64,000 nucleotides of DNA. Origin: Chitinophaga sp. SYP-B3965. Lineage in GTDB: Bacteria > Bacteroidota > Bacteroidia > Chitinophagales > Chitinophagaceae. Under the pieces are notes generated by a model. That model ran no database searches. It was not told the origin of the DNA and saw nothing but the letters and a program-made list of their open reading frames with translations. Location: positions 1,302,001 to 1,366,000 of the forward strand of contig NZ_WJFD01000001.1 of assembly GCF_009647655.1 (NCBI RefSeq), read 5' to 3'. The position numbers and the translations under genes are program-made. This document shows positions 26,335-34,444 of the stretch, piece by piece. Every line of letters starts with the position of its first letter. Within the stretch, counting starts at the first letter, position 1.

Positions 26335-26738
26335 ATTCCTGCCATTTCCATTACTTTCTTAAATTCCTCTTCTTTCACGGCACCTACGGATAATCTGCTG
26401 AGACGGATGAGGTCCATATTCTGCAGACTTTCTTCTTCTTTCATCTGTGCCAGGGTAACCGGCTTTTTCAATTTCTTTACGGGCGCAAGGTCCACTGAAA
26501 GCCAGGCGGGATCTGGTGTTGTAGGGTCCTGGTAATGTTCTTTCACTACTTTGGCGATGCCTACAATTTCCAGGCCTTCGTTGCTATGGTACCATAATAC
26601 CTGGTCTCCTTTTTTCATAGCGCGGAGGTTGTTGCGTGCGGCGTAATTGCGCACCCCATCCCACAATGTTTTCTTGTCTTTTACAAATTGATCCCAGGAG
26701 TACTTAAACGGTTCAGATTTCACTAACCAGTATTGCAT
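26331..26738 (-). CDS. EVE domain protein
   Basis: A 135-residue protein made entirely of an EVE domain (DUF55): Y-W-L-V-K-S-E-P at the start, W-D-G-V-R-N-Y-A-A-R-N near residue 25 and K-K-G-D-Q-V-L-W-Y-H near residue 42. EVE domains are PUA-like and bind modified bases in DNA or RNA. The gene overlaps the sirtuin gene by 4 bp and follows the LutA-like gene after 31 bp, within one leftward run. Confidence 0.92.
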   Translation of the reverse strand: MQYWLVKSEPFKYSWDQFVKDKKTLWDGVRNYAARNNLRAMKKGDQVLWYHSNEGLEIVGIAKVVKEHYQDPTTPDPAWLSVDLAPVKKLKKPVTLAQMKEEESLQNMDLIRLSRLSVGAVKEEEFKKVMEMAGM

Positions 26739-26769
26739 TCGGACGAAGTATTATATTGATAAAATCTGA

Positions 26770-27489
26770 TTACCAGCCACTGGCCAGTACATCAGCGATA
26801 TGCATGATCTTAATGTTGTGCCCGTGTTTTTTGATATAACCATCCAGGTGCATGAGGCAACTGAGGTCTGTGGAGATCAGGTAATCTGCCCCGCTGTCTA
26901 TGGCGTTGAGTACTTTTTGCTCGCCCATTCCCAGGGAGATGGGTTTGTATTTTACGGCAAATGTACCCCCAAATCCGCAGCAGACTTCACAATCGTTCAT
27001 CTCTTTCAGCTGCAGTCCTTTCACGTTTTCCAGTAACTGGCGGGGGCCTTCTTTGATGCCGCATTCGCGTAATGCGCCGCAGGCATCATGATAAGTGCCG
27101 GTGCCTTCCAGTGTGGCGCCAAGGTCTTTTACTTTCAGTATATCTACGAGGAATTCTGTGAATTCGAAGAGGTTCTTTCTGAGCAGTTTTACATCGTTGT
27201 GTGCAGCAGAATTGTCGAACAGTTTGCCGTAGTAATTACGGACGAAACCTGTGCAGGAACCGCTGGGTGCAACGATGTAATCGTATGTATGAAAATCTTT
27301 GAGGAATTTAGTGGCAACGGAACGGCATTCGTCCTGGTAACCTGCGTTGAAGGCTGGCTGGCCGCAACAGGTTTGGTCTGTATTGTAACTTACGTTACAA
27401 CCCAGTTTTTCCAGCACTTTTACCATATTAAAAGCTGTTTCGGGAAATAGCTGGTCTACGAAGCATGGTATGAATAGCTGTACGTTCAT
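26770..27489 (-). CDS. LutA/LldE-like (Fe-S)-binding protein
   Basis: A 239-residue protein with two cysteine-rich CCG domains: T-C-C-G-Q-P-A near residue 40 and V-C-C-G-F-G-G near residue 170, each with a preceding single Cys, typical of the heterodisulfide reductase C-terminal family. LutA with LutB and LutC oxidises lactate. No lutB or lutC is adjacent, so the partners are elsewhere or the electron donor differs. It is in the leftward run between ribH and the EVE gene. Confidence 0.88.
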   Translation of the reverse strand: MNVQLFIPCFVDQLFPETAFNMVKVLEKLGCNVSYNTDQTCCGQPAFNAGYQDECRSVATKFLKDFHTYDYIVAPSGSCTGFVRNYYGKLFDNSAAHNDVKLLRKNLFEFTEFLVDILKVKDLGATLEGTGTYHDACGALRECGIKEGPRQLLENVKGLQLKEMNDCEVCCGFGGTFAVKYKPISLGMGEQKVLNAIDSGADYLISTDLSCLMHLDGYIKKHGHNIKIMHIADVLASGW

Positions 27490-27517
27490 TATATCAGTAT
27501 CAGGTTGCGTTTTCCTC

Positions 27518-28015
27518 TTAAATCTTTACCAGTTGCCTTTGAAAGCTGATCATTTTCAGTGCGGTGAGTGCACCTTCTTCTCCTTTGTGGCCATGGGCGC
27601 CACCGAGACGGTCTTTGGCCTGTTCTATATTATCTACGGTTAAGATACCAAAGATAATTGGAACGGGTAATTCCAGGTTAAGTTGCAGTATACCGTCTGT
27701 TACTGCTTTACATACGTAATCGAAGTGAGGGGTCTCTCCTCTTATCACGCAGCCAAAAGCTACGATGGCAGAGGGTTGTGCGCCGGTTCCTTTTGTTTGC
27801 TCCCAGATCTGTTTGCAGGCAAATGGCAATTCAAATGCGCCAGGTACTACTGCTTTGGTGTACTTTGTTTTGTATTGATCCAGTGTGCGCTCGCAGCCTG
27901 TTACCAGTTCATTGACAATAAAGTCATTCCATTCTGTATACACAATAACAACACTGGCACCCTCCAGGTGAAGAATGCCAGCGTCGTTGAGTAAGGTCTG
28001 ATTATATATAGACAT
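27518..28015 (-). CDS. ribH: 6,7-dimethyl-8-ribityllumazine synthase
   Basis: A 165-residue enzyme that condenses the pyrimidine and 3,4-dihydroxy-2-butanone 4-phosphate to lumazine, the last but one step in riboflavin synthesis. Typical motifs are V-P-G-A-F-E-L-P near residue 58, A-F-G-C-V-I-R-G-E-T-P-H-F-D-Y near residue 85 (with the catalytic His) and F-G-I-L-T-V near residue 121. The length is normal. It lies 9 bp after a TPR gene, apart from other rib genes. Confidence 0.96.
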   Translation of the reverse strand: MSIYNQTLLNDAGILHLEGASVVIVYTEWNDFIVNELVTGCERTLDQYKTKYTKAVVPGAFELPFACKQIWEQTKGTGAQPSAIVAFGCVIRGETPHFDYVCKAVTDGILQLNLELPVPIIFGILTVDNIEQAKDRLGGAHGHKGEEGALTALKMISFQRQLVKI

Positions 28016-28024
28016 TTCCCGAAG

Positions 28025-28726
28025 TTATTTCACCACTCCTAATCTGGCCAGGTATTTCTCAATTTCACGGCCTTCGTTTGTCTGTGGGTATTTTTGTTTG
28101 ATCTGCTCGTACACTGCAATAGCGTCTTGCGGTTTGTTTGCTTTTTCCAGTGCCAGGCCTGCACGCAGCAGGTAGATGGGGGAAGTAAGCATGTTATCGG
28201 CGGCACCTGCTTTCTTATAATAAGAAACAGCGTCGTCTGCTTTGTTCAGTTCCATGTAAGCGTCTCCGATCAGTCCGTTTGCGAGGGATTGGATCACGAG
28301 GTCGCTGCTGGAAAATGCTTTCAGCTGATCGATACCTTTCTGGTAATCGCCTAGTTTCACAAAACAAACACCTGCGCTGTATTTAGCTAGATTGCCTGCT
28401 TTTGTTCCACCGTATTTATCTATCACTTGAAGAAAACCGTAGGTGTTACCATCTCCGTTCAGTGCCAGTTTAAAAGAATCTACCGCAAAGAAGTGCTGTG
28501 CGCCAAAGATAGCTTCCTGCGCTTTCTTTTCGTTAGGTGCTTTTACAAAACGATTGTAAGCAAAGAATCCGCCAATGATCACTACGATGGCGAGGAGGCC
28601 AATGTTGATCACATTTTTGTTCTTTGTATAAAAGTCCTGTGCTCTGTCTGCGGTGTGCTGCAGGTCAAAGTCCTGGTTTTTAGCGGCTACTGCCGGTTGT
28701 TTGGTGTTTGTTTTATTATCTGCCAT
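28025..28726 (-). CDS. Single-pass TPR membrane protein
   Basis: A 233-residue protein. A soluble N-terminal 38 residues is followed by one membrane helix (about 40-60) and TPR repeats (about 110-225, for example D-A-Y-M-E-L-N-K-A-D-D-A-V-S-Y-Y). The layout resembles YfgM-type proteins that help the Sec and BAM systems from the periplasmic face. It lies between pdhA and ribH, with gaps of 42 and 9 bp, and is likely in the same transcript. Confidence 0.85.
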   Translation of the reverse strand: MADNKTNTKQPAVAAKNQDFDLQHTADRAQDFYTKNKNVINIGLLAIVVIIGGFFAYNRFVKAPNEKKAQEAIFGAQHFFAVDSFKLALNGDGNTYGFLQVIDKYGGTKAGNLAKYSAGVCFVKLGDYQKGIDQLKAFSSSDLVIQSLANGLIGDAYMELNKADDAVSYYKKAGAADNMLTSPIYLLRAGLALEKANKPQDAIAVYEQIKQKYPQTNEGREIEKYLARLGVVK

Positions 28727-28768
28727 TTGTTGCTCTAATATATTAGATAGTGGTAATAGGGTTCCGTA

Positions 28769-29779
28769 TTAGTCTACGATGAATGGATAATCCTGCTGGA
28801 TATAAACATCCTTGTATAATTCATCATCAGAAGGCCATGGGCTTTCTTCAGCAAAGTTAACGGAATCTTCCACTTTAGTTTTTACACGTTCGTTGATGGC
28901 TTCCAGTTCTGCATCATTGATCCATTTGTTATCCTGTAATGTTTTCAGGACGATGGTCAATGGATCTTTTTCCTTATACTCTTCTACCTCTTCTTTGGTG
29001 CGGTATTTAGCGGGGTCACTCATGGAGTGGCCACGGTAACGGTAAGTTTTGATCTCCAGCAGGGTCGGTCCACCACCTTCGCGGGCACGTTTGATAGCTC
29101 TGTCAACTCCTTCGTGTACAGCTTCGCAGCTCATACCGTCGATAGAATCAGCAGGCATTTCATAAGCGTCTGCCAGTTTGTAGATATCCAGTACATTGGA
29201 AGTACGCTCTACGGAAGTACCCATTGCATAATGGTTGTTCTCGCAGATGAATACTACGGGCAGTTTCCACAGCATGGCCATATTAAATGTCTCATGCAGC
29301 ATACCCTGACGGGCAGCACCATCACCAAAGAAACAAAGTACAGCATTGTCAGTACCCAGGTAGGTTTCAGCAAAAGCCAAACCAGCACCGGTACCAATTT
29401 GCGCACCTACGATCCCGTGACCGCCAAAGAACCCGTGTTCTTTAGAGAAAAAGTGCATAGAGCCTCCTTTACCTTTGGAACAACCTGTTGCTTTACCATA
29501 CAGTTCCGCCATACAAGCCTCTGGTGAAATACCTTTAGCGATTGCCAGGGCGTGATCACGGTAAGCTGTAATGAATTTATCCCCGGGTTTAGTAGCCGTC
29601 ATGGCTCCGGCAGCAATTGCTTCCTGGCCAATGTAAAGGTGACAGAATCCACGGATCTTTTGCATACCGTACAGTTGCCCAGCTTTTTCTTCAAAGCGGC
29701 GCAGTAACAGCATCAATTCGTACCAGTATAGATAGGTCTCTTTGGAGAATTTCGTTTTCACGTCTGTTAAAGTTTGCAC
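28769..29779 (-). CDS. pdhA: Pyruvate dehydrogenase E1 component, alpha subunit
   Basis: A 336-residue thiamine-diphosphate enzyme subunit that decarboxylates pyruvate for acetyl-CoA synthesis. It shows G-F-C-H-L-Y-I-G-Q-E near residue 43, the thiamine-binding G-D-G-A-A-R-Q-G motif near residue 152 and the phosphorylation-loop-like Y-R-Y-R-G-H-S-M-S-D-P near residue 252. The E1 beta gene is not adjacent. The start is a GTG at 29779 or 29761; the longer frame to 29827 begins in the promoter and is rejected. It heads a leftward run that reaches the sirtuin gene. Confidence 0.95.
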   Translation of the reverse strand: MQTLTDVKTKFSKETYLYWYELMLLLRRFEEKAGQLYGMQKIRGFCHLYIGQEAIAAGAMTATKPGDKFITAYRDHALAIAKGISPEACMAELYGKATGCSKGKGGSMHFFSKEHGFFGGHGIVGAQIGTGAGLAFAETYLGTDNAVLCFFGDGAARQGMLHETFNMAMLWKLPVVFICENNHYAMGTSVERTSNVLDIYKLADAYEMPADSIDGMSCEAVHEGVDRAIKRAREGGGPTLLEIKTYRYRGHSMSDPAKYRTKEEVEEYKEKDPLTIVLKTLQDNKWINDAELEAINERVKTKVEDSVNFAEESPWPSDDELYKDVYIQQDYPFIVD

Positions 29780-29797
29780 TATTTCTAAATTTGTTCG

Positions 29798-29827
29798 CAA
29801 ATATAACAGGAAAATCTGCAAATTCAA
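29798..29827 (-). promoter_or_regulatory. pdhA promoter
   Basis: On the minus strand TTG (29825-29827), 19 bp, TATATTTG (29798-29805): an exact consensus fit. The TTG was the apparent start of the longer reading frame. Confidence 0.8.
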
Positions 29828-29900
29828 GCAATTTTGCGGAACGTTGTCCGAACGCGGTTTGTGGCGGTTGAAAATATTATATTAATTATATCTGATAAGC

Positions 29901-30986
29901 TTGTTATCCGTTTCTAAAATATCACTCACCCAGTTTAAGAATTATTCCCACCGGGTATTCCACTTTTCCAAAAGGATCGTGGGGATCACGGGGCATAATG
30001 GTTCCGGCAAGACGAATCTGCTGGATGCCATCTACTATCTGTGTTTCTCCAAAAGCTATTTTAGTACGGCAGAAACCCAGAATGTGCAGTATACGACCAA
30101 TGGCTTCCGGTTGGAGGCTCAGTTTATCCGGCATTCCCGGGAAGAAAAGATCGTTTGTACGGTAAAAGAGGGAAAAAAGGATATTTCGCTGAATGAGGAA
30201 AGTTATGAGAAGTTCTCCCGCCATATTGGTCAGTTTCCGGCTGTGATGATTGCGCCGGACGATGCGGAGATCATCCTGGGGGGTAGTGAAGATCGCCGCC
30301 GCTGGCTGGATAGTTTGCTTTCCCAGCTTCAGCCGGGGTACCTGGACCACCTCATCGCTTATCAAAAGATATTGCAACAACGCAATAGTTTGTTAAAATC
30401 CCTGGCCATCTCCCCTGATGCCTTGCTGGATGTATTTGATGAACAACTGGTACAACATGGGGTGCCGATCTTTGAAGCACGGAAAGCTTTCCTGCATACT
30501 TTCATTGAACAGGTGCAGCAGAAATATGATTACCTGGCAGGGCGGCATGAAGTGGTGGCCTTCCGGTATCAAAGTCAACTCCTGGAACGGGACCTGGCGG
30601 ATCTGCTTTCTGCTAACAGGTTGCGGGACAAGCAAATGCAACGGACCACACAAGGCATCCACCGGGACGATCTGTTGTTCCTCCTGGATGAACATCCTAT
30701 GAAAACCAGTGCTTCCCAGGGGCAGCGGAAGAGTTTCCTCTTTGCCCTGAAACTGGCGCAGTATGAGGCTATCCGGGAACATAAGAAGTTCCCTCCTATC
30801 CTTTTGCTGGATGATGTTTTTGAAAAGCTGGACCAGGAAAGAGTTTCTCGCCTTATCTCCTTAGTGCAAGGTGCGGATTACGGGCAGGTGTTTATTACCG
30901 ATACTCATGGAGAACGGTTGCTGCAGGCGTTTTCCGATAATCCGGATGCTATTCAGCTGATCGATATGCAATCACTTCCGCAATAA
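29901..30986 (+). CDS. recF: DNA replication and repair protein RecF
   Basis: A 361-residue SMC-like ATPase that binds gapped DNA and helps load RecA through RecO and RecR. The Walker A motif is G-H-N-G-S-G-K-T-N near residue 32, the signature S-Q-G-Q-R-K near residue 272 and the Walker [10 protein letters not shown] near residue 300. The start is TTG at 29901; no ATG is available between the in-frame stop at 29883 and the conserved first strand I-S-L-T-Q-F-K-N-Y. Its last 15 bp overlap the 3' end of the convergent DUF1328 gene. Confidence 0.95.
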   Translation: MLSVSKISLTQFKNYSHRVFHFSKRIVGITGHNGSGKTNLLDAIYYLCFSKSYFSTAETQNVQYTTNGFRLEAQFIRHSREEKIVCTVKEGKKDISLNEESYEKFSRHIGQFPAVMIAPDDAEIILGGSEDRRRWLDSLLSQLQPGYLDHLIAYQKILQQRNSLLKSLAISPDALLDVFDEQLVQHGVPIFEARKAFLHTFIEQVQQKYDYLAGRHEVVAFRYQSQLLERDLADLLSANRLRDKQMQRTTQGIHRDDLLFLLDEHPMKTSASQGQRKSFLFALKLAQYEAIREHKKFPPILLLDDVFEKLDQERVSRLISLVQGADYGQVFITDTHGERLLQAFSDNPDAIQLIDMQSLPQ

Positions 30987-31133
30987 GCCTGAGATCAAGG
31001 AGATCAGGAACAATACGATGAAAATAAAGAAGAGGATACGTGCGATGGAAACTGCACCAGCAGCGATTCCGCCGAATCCAAAAACTGCAGCCACGATTGC
31101 GATAATGAAGAAAATTAGTGCCCAGCGTAACAT
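30972..31133 (-). CDS. Small DUF1328 membrane protein
   Basis: A 53-residue protein with two membrane helices. It begins M-L-R-W-A-L-I-F-F and contains [13 protein letters not shown], the hallmark of the DUF1328 (YtjA-like) family, which are small inner-membrane proteins of unknown role, often linked to stress. The stop codon lies inside the end of recF, so the two genes overlap tail to tail by 15 bp. Confidence 0.92.
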   Translation of the reverse strand: MLRWALIFFIIAIVAAVFGFGGIAAGAVSIARILFFIFIVLFLISLISGLLRK

Positions 31134-31208
31134 AATATAACATTTAAGGTTAGCAATGGATTACCAGTCGCAATTATCGTTCCACGAATAAGGTATATCA
31201 TTTGGTGT

Positions 31209-31238
31209 TTTGTGCTCAGTTTATTCCCGTTAGCTTTG
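31209..31238 (+). promoter_or_regulatory. Promoter of the MFS transporter gene
   Basis: TTTG (31209-31212), 18 bp, TAGCTTTG (31231-31238). It lies inside the longer reading frame from 31202, so translation must start later, at 31256. Confidence 0.8.
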
Positions 31239-31255
31239 CGCAAATTTTCACCATC

Positions 31256-32482
31256 ATGGCTGACAGGCAAAAGTGGGCACTATCTTTCATCTTCATTACT
31301 TTACTGATCGACTTTACAGGGTTTGGGATCATCTCTCCCATCATACCTAAATTAATTGAACAACTGATCGGCGGAGACATCAGTGAAGCTTCTCAATATG
31401 GCGGCTGGCTTACGTTTTGCTATGCTATTATACAATTTGTATGTGCTCCCATCCTGGGAGGTTTGAGTGACCGTTATGGACGCAGACCCGTTTTGCTGCT
31501 TTCTATGTTCGGTATGGGCGTGGATTACATCTTCCTGGCTTTTGCACCTTCTATCTTCTGGTTGTTTGTAGGACGGATCATCCTGGGTTTCACGGGGGCC
31601 AGTATCACAGCGGCTTCGGCTTATATTGCTGATGTGAGCACGCCTGAGAAAAGGGCGCAGAACTTTGGTTTGCTGGGGATGGCTTTGGGGATAGGATTCA
31701 CGCTGGGGCCATCTATCGGAGGGTTTGCCAGTAAACTTTGGGGAGTGCGGGCGCCTTTTATGATCACGGCTGCGCTGTCTTTATTGAATGCATTGTATGG
31801 TTATTTCATTCTGCCGGAATCCCTCAAACCTGAGAACAGGCGGACTTTTGACTGGAAACGCTCCAACCCCATCGGTACTTTAAAACAACTGCGTAATTAT
31901 CAGAAGATCTACTCTTTGCTGGGTGCTGTTTTCCTCATTTACATTGCGGTGCATGCTATTCAGAGCAACTGGACGTACTATAACATGTTTAAATTCAACT
32001 GGGAGGAGGATATGGTGGGGTTCTCGCTTTCTCTTTCCGGTATACTGCTGGCTATAGTGCAAGGTGGGCTGATCCGGATTGTTTTGCCGAAACTTGGCTA
32101 CCATCGGGCGGTTTACATTGGGTTGCTGATCTATATGACGAGTTTCTTACTGTTTGGTTTAGCTAATGCGGGGTGGATGATGTTTGGTATCCTGGTGATC
32201 TATAGTATGGGCGGGATCTTTGGGCCGTCGCTGCAAGGGATTATGAGTAATCAGGTGTTGCCTTCTGAACAGGGGGAATTACAGGGGGCTATGACGAGTT
32301 TGATCAGTTTGAGTAATATAATCGGGCCTTTGATGATGACGGGGGTGTTTCATTATTTCACGAAGAAGGATGCTCCGTTTGTGTTTGCTGGAGCGCCGTT
32401 CTTTTTGGCGGCTTTTCTTACGGGGATAAGTGCGCTTTTGGCTATTAGGGCTTTTAGGAGGACGAGGGTTGTTGTTGCTTGA
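31256..32482 (+). CDS. MFS transporter, TCR/Tet-like
   Basis: A 408-residue transporter with 12 predicted membrane helices. The MFS motif A is seen as G-G-L-S-D-R-Y-G-R-R-P near residue 73, and the antiporter motif C as G-x8-G-P-x-x-G-G near residue 150 (G-I-G-F-T-L-G-P-S-I-G-G), which places it with drug:H+ antiporters of the TetA type. The substrate cannot be deduced and tetracycline resistance should not be assumed. The ATG at 31256 was chosen from the promoter position. The gene runs into a repeat array rather than a simple terminator. Confidence 0.92.
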   Translation: MADRQKWALSFIFITLLIDFTGFGIISPIIPKLIEQLIGGDISEASQYGGWLTFCYAIIQFVCAPILGGLSDRYGRRPVLLLSMFGMGVDYIFLAFAPSIFWLFVGRIILGFTGASITAASAYIADVSTPEKRAQNFGLLGMALGIGFTLGPSIGGFASKLWGVRAPFMITAALSLLNALYGYFILPESLKPENRRTFDWKRSNPIGTLKQLRNYQKIYSLLGAVFLIYIAVHAIQSNWTYYNMFKFNWEEDMVGFSLSLSGILLAIVQGGLIRIVLPKLGYHRAVYIGLLIYMTSFLLFGLANAGWMMFGILVIYSMGGIFGPSLQGIMSNQVLPSEQGELQGAMTSLISLSNIIGPLMMTGVFHYFTKKDAPFVFAGAPFFLAAFLTGISALLAIRAFRRTRVVVA

Positions 32483-32932
32483 GCGTTTGCCGCGCTGCAA
32501 AGGGCGGTGATTTTTTTTCTTAAATCGAAAATAGCGCAGCGCAGCGGAAGCACTCTTTTCTGGTTGAGGATGGCACTATTTGCTGTGTTGCAAGGGGTAT
32601 TTTTTTCTTAAATCGAAAATAGGCCCGCGCAGCGGAAGCCCTCTTTTCTGGTTGAGGTGGCACTATTTGCCGCGCTACAAGGGGTGTTTTTTTTCTTAAA
32701 CCGAAAATATCGCCCGTGTTGTAAAGGGCAGTGATTTTTTCTTAAATCGAAAATAGGCCCGCGCAGCGGAAGCCCTCTTTTCTGTTTGAGGTGGCACTAT
32801 TTGCCGCGCTACAAGGGGTGTTTTTTTCTTAAACCGAAAATATCGCCCATGTTGTAAAGGGCGGTGATTTTTTCTTAAATCGAAAATAGGCCCGCGCAGC
32901 GGAAGCCCTCTTTTCTGGTTGAGGATGTTTAT
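32483..32932. repeat. Intergenic tandem repeat array with six CTTAAA[TC]CGAAAATA motifs
   Basis: The motif occurs at 32519, 32607, 32695, 32741, 32828 and 32874 (spacings 88, 88, 46, 87, 46). A composite unit of about 133 bp is present twice (for example 32661 to 32794). Units also carry TTTGCCGCGCT[AG]CAA and GCGCAGCGGAAGCCCTCTTTTCTG; the GCGC parts are partly complementary and could pair in RNA. Oligo-T tracts follow each GC-rich core. No reading frame spans the array. Confidence 0.9.
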
Positions 32933-32941
32933 TTTGAGATC

Positions 32942-33580
32942 TTACTTCCTCAACAGCCTGAAAGCATGATTCCAGCTGCCTTCTCTAAAGCCAATAGCAC
33001 ACCAGATCACGCAGAGTCCTTCGAGGTAGCGGCTCATTTCGATGTGGCCTACGTCTGCGATATCGTTCCAGCCCATTTGGTGGAGGATTTCGCTGACGGC
33101 TTTTTTGGCGAGGTTGTCGTTGCCGGCGATGAGCATGGTGGGATCTCCTTCCTGGAAATTGGGGTTTATCATGAGGTTGTTACCTACTGTGTTGAGGGCT
33201 TTAACGACGTGTGCATCCGGTAGCCAGGCTTGTACCTGCTCCCCTCCTGAACCACTATTCCCAGCTATTAATGCAAGACGGCCGGCTTTATCAGGACCTT
33301 TGCCATCAAGCGGGTTCGTTACATCTATAATTATCTTCTTTTTGAAATTCCACACGCCGGCGGATTCTATCACACCCTGTGTGCCAGCCCAGTTTGTGCA
33401 GAGAAAGATCACTTCTCCGTAGGCGGCTGTTTCGGCGAAAGTGCCAACATGGCCGCCATATTGTTGTAGTTTTTCCTGTTGAGGATGCCGTGTTCCGATC
33501 ATAACGGAATGGCCTAAACGTACAAGACCACGACCAATAGTAGTACCTACTATGCCGGAGCCAAGGATGCCTGCCTTCAT
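32942..33580 (-). CDS. F420H2:NADP oxidoreductase-like NAD(P)-binding protein
   Basis: A 212-residue protein with an N-terminal dinucleotide-binding motif G-S-G-I-V-G-T-T-I-G near residue 7, an R after the second strand (G-T-R-H) that favours NADP, D-V-T-N-P near residue 91 and K-A-L-N-T-V near residue 130, as in the F420-dependent NADP reductase family. Bacteroidota do not usually make F420, so another electron carrier or a metallo-reductase role is likely. It lies 32 bp after mqnA in the same direction and may be co-transcribed. Confidence 0.85.
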   Translation of the reverse strand: MKAGILGSGIVGTTIGRGLVRLGHSVMIGTRHPQQEKLQQYGGHVGTFAETAAYGEVIFLCTNWAGTQGVIESAGVWNFKKKIIIDVTNPLDGKGPDKAGRLALIAGNSGSGGEQVQAWLPDAHVVKALNTVGNNLMINPNFQEGDPTMLIAGNDNLAKKAVSEILHQMGWNDIADVGHIEMSRYLEGLCVIWCAIGFREGSWNHAFRLLRK

Positions 33581-33612
33581 ACTACATGAATTTAGTACAG
33601 GAAGTTAAGCAT

Positions 33613-34350
33613 TTATTGCAGGTAACTGAGGAACTTTTGCATCCCCTGCCGCTTTGCAGGTGTGAGGCGGTAACTGATGTTTTGGGTATAATAAGTGGTA
33701 AGGTCGTAATCAGGACTCCCGTTTTCTGCCACTACCACCGGAAGGTTATTAAGCCCTATCTGGTTGGCATCGTTGAACTGCTGTATGAATTCCACAGGTA
33801 ACGGGCGGTTGCTGATCCAGGCGGCAAATACAAAAGGCAGACTGGTAAAGCGTACCCAGGCTTCGCCAAGGTCATAAATGAAGGGGGAAATAAGGCGTTG
33901 CTTGAGGGCACGGTCTCCAATGACCAATCCGGCGTCTGTGCCTTTGATCTTATCCTGGTAATGTTCAGTTGTTTCCACAAATTCCACATCCAGCTTCCAG
34001 TGTTCCCGCACCAGGACCTTCAGGAGGGCTACGGAAGTACGGCTTTGGTAGTCGAGGTAGATGCGTTTGATCTCCTGCAGCGGTACTTCGCTGAAAAGGC
34101 AAACAGAGGCAACGGGGCCTTCAGCACCAATGCAGAAATCTGCGATGATGTGATATTCTTTCAATTTTGGAATAATTGCCACCGGCACCAGGGCCAGATC
34201 TACTTCTCCATCTATCAGCTGGCGGGCTATCTTAGCCGGATAATCCATCGTCAGCTCCATGGAGCGTAAGACTTTATGATCCCTGAAACCATATAACAAA
34301 GGTTTCGTATTCAAATAACTAACTGCCGCTACTTTTACTTTCCGTTCCAA
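33613..34350 (-). CDS. mqnA: Menaquinone biosynthesis protein MqnA (chorismate dehydratase)
   Basis: A 245-residue enzyme that dehydrates chorismate to 3-enolpyruvyl-benzoate, the first step of the futalosine route to menaquinone. The N-terminal S-Y-L-N-T-K-P-L motif near residue 11, D-L-A-L-V-P-V near residue 51 and Y-L-D-Y-Q-S-R-T-S near residue 98 are characteristic. The start is TTG at 34350; no ATG lies between the promoter (34371-34399) and the conserved first strand. It is divergent from purB with overlapping promoters. Other mqn genes are not in the window. Confidence 0.93.
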   Translation of the reverse strand: MERKVKVAAVSYLNTKPLLYGFRDHKVLRSMELTMDYPAKIARQLIDGEVDLALVPVAIIPKLKEYHIIADFCIGAEGPVASVCLFSEVPLQEIKRIYLDYQSRTSVALLKVLVREHWKLDVEFVETTEHYQDKIKGTDAGLVIGDRALKQRLISPFIYDLGEAWVRFTSLPFVFAAWISNRPLPVEFIQQFNDANQIGLNNLPVVVAENGSPDYDLTTYYTQNISYRLTPAKRQGMQKFLSYLQ

Positions 34351-34364
34351 TTTCCGTAATTTTG
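34334..34364 (+). promoter_or_regulatory. purB promoter
   Basis: TTTA (34334-34337), 19 bp, TAATTTTG (34357-34364), a full -7 match. It overlaps the 5' end of mqnA. Confidence 0.65.
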
Positions 34365-34370
34365 AGCCTG

Positions 34371-34399
34371 CAAAAATAAAGTAATTCCTGCAAACTAAA
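34371..34399 (-). promoter_or_regulatory. mqnA promoter
   Basis: On the minus strand TTTA (34396-34399), 17 bp, TATTTTTG (34371-34378), a full -7 match, 6 bp from the -7 box of purB on the other strand. Leader of about 14 nt to the TTG start. Confidence 0.65.
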
Positions 34400-34444
34400 T
34401 ACGATCATGGTTGCGAGGGGCTATATTGACTGGTTAATAAATAT

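Noticed and set aside
32483..32932. CRISPR array
   Set aside because: Spacings alternate between 46 and 88 bp, the units between motifs are themselves repeated, and no cas gene is nearby.
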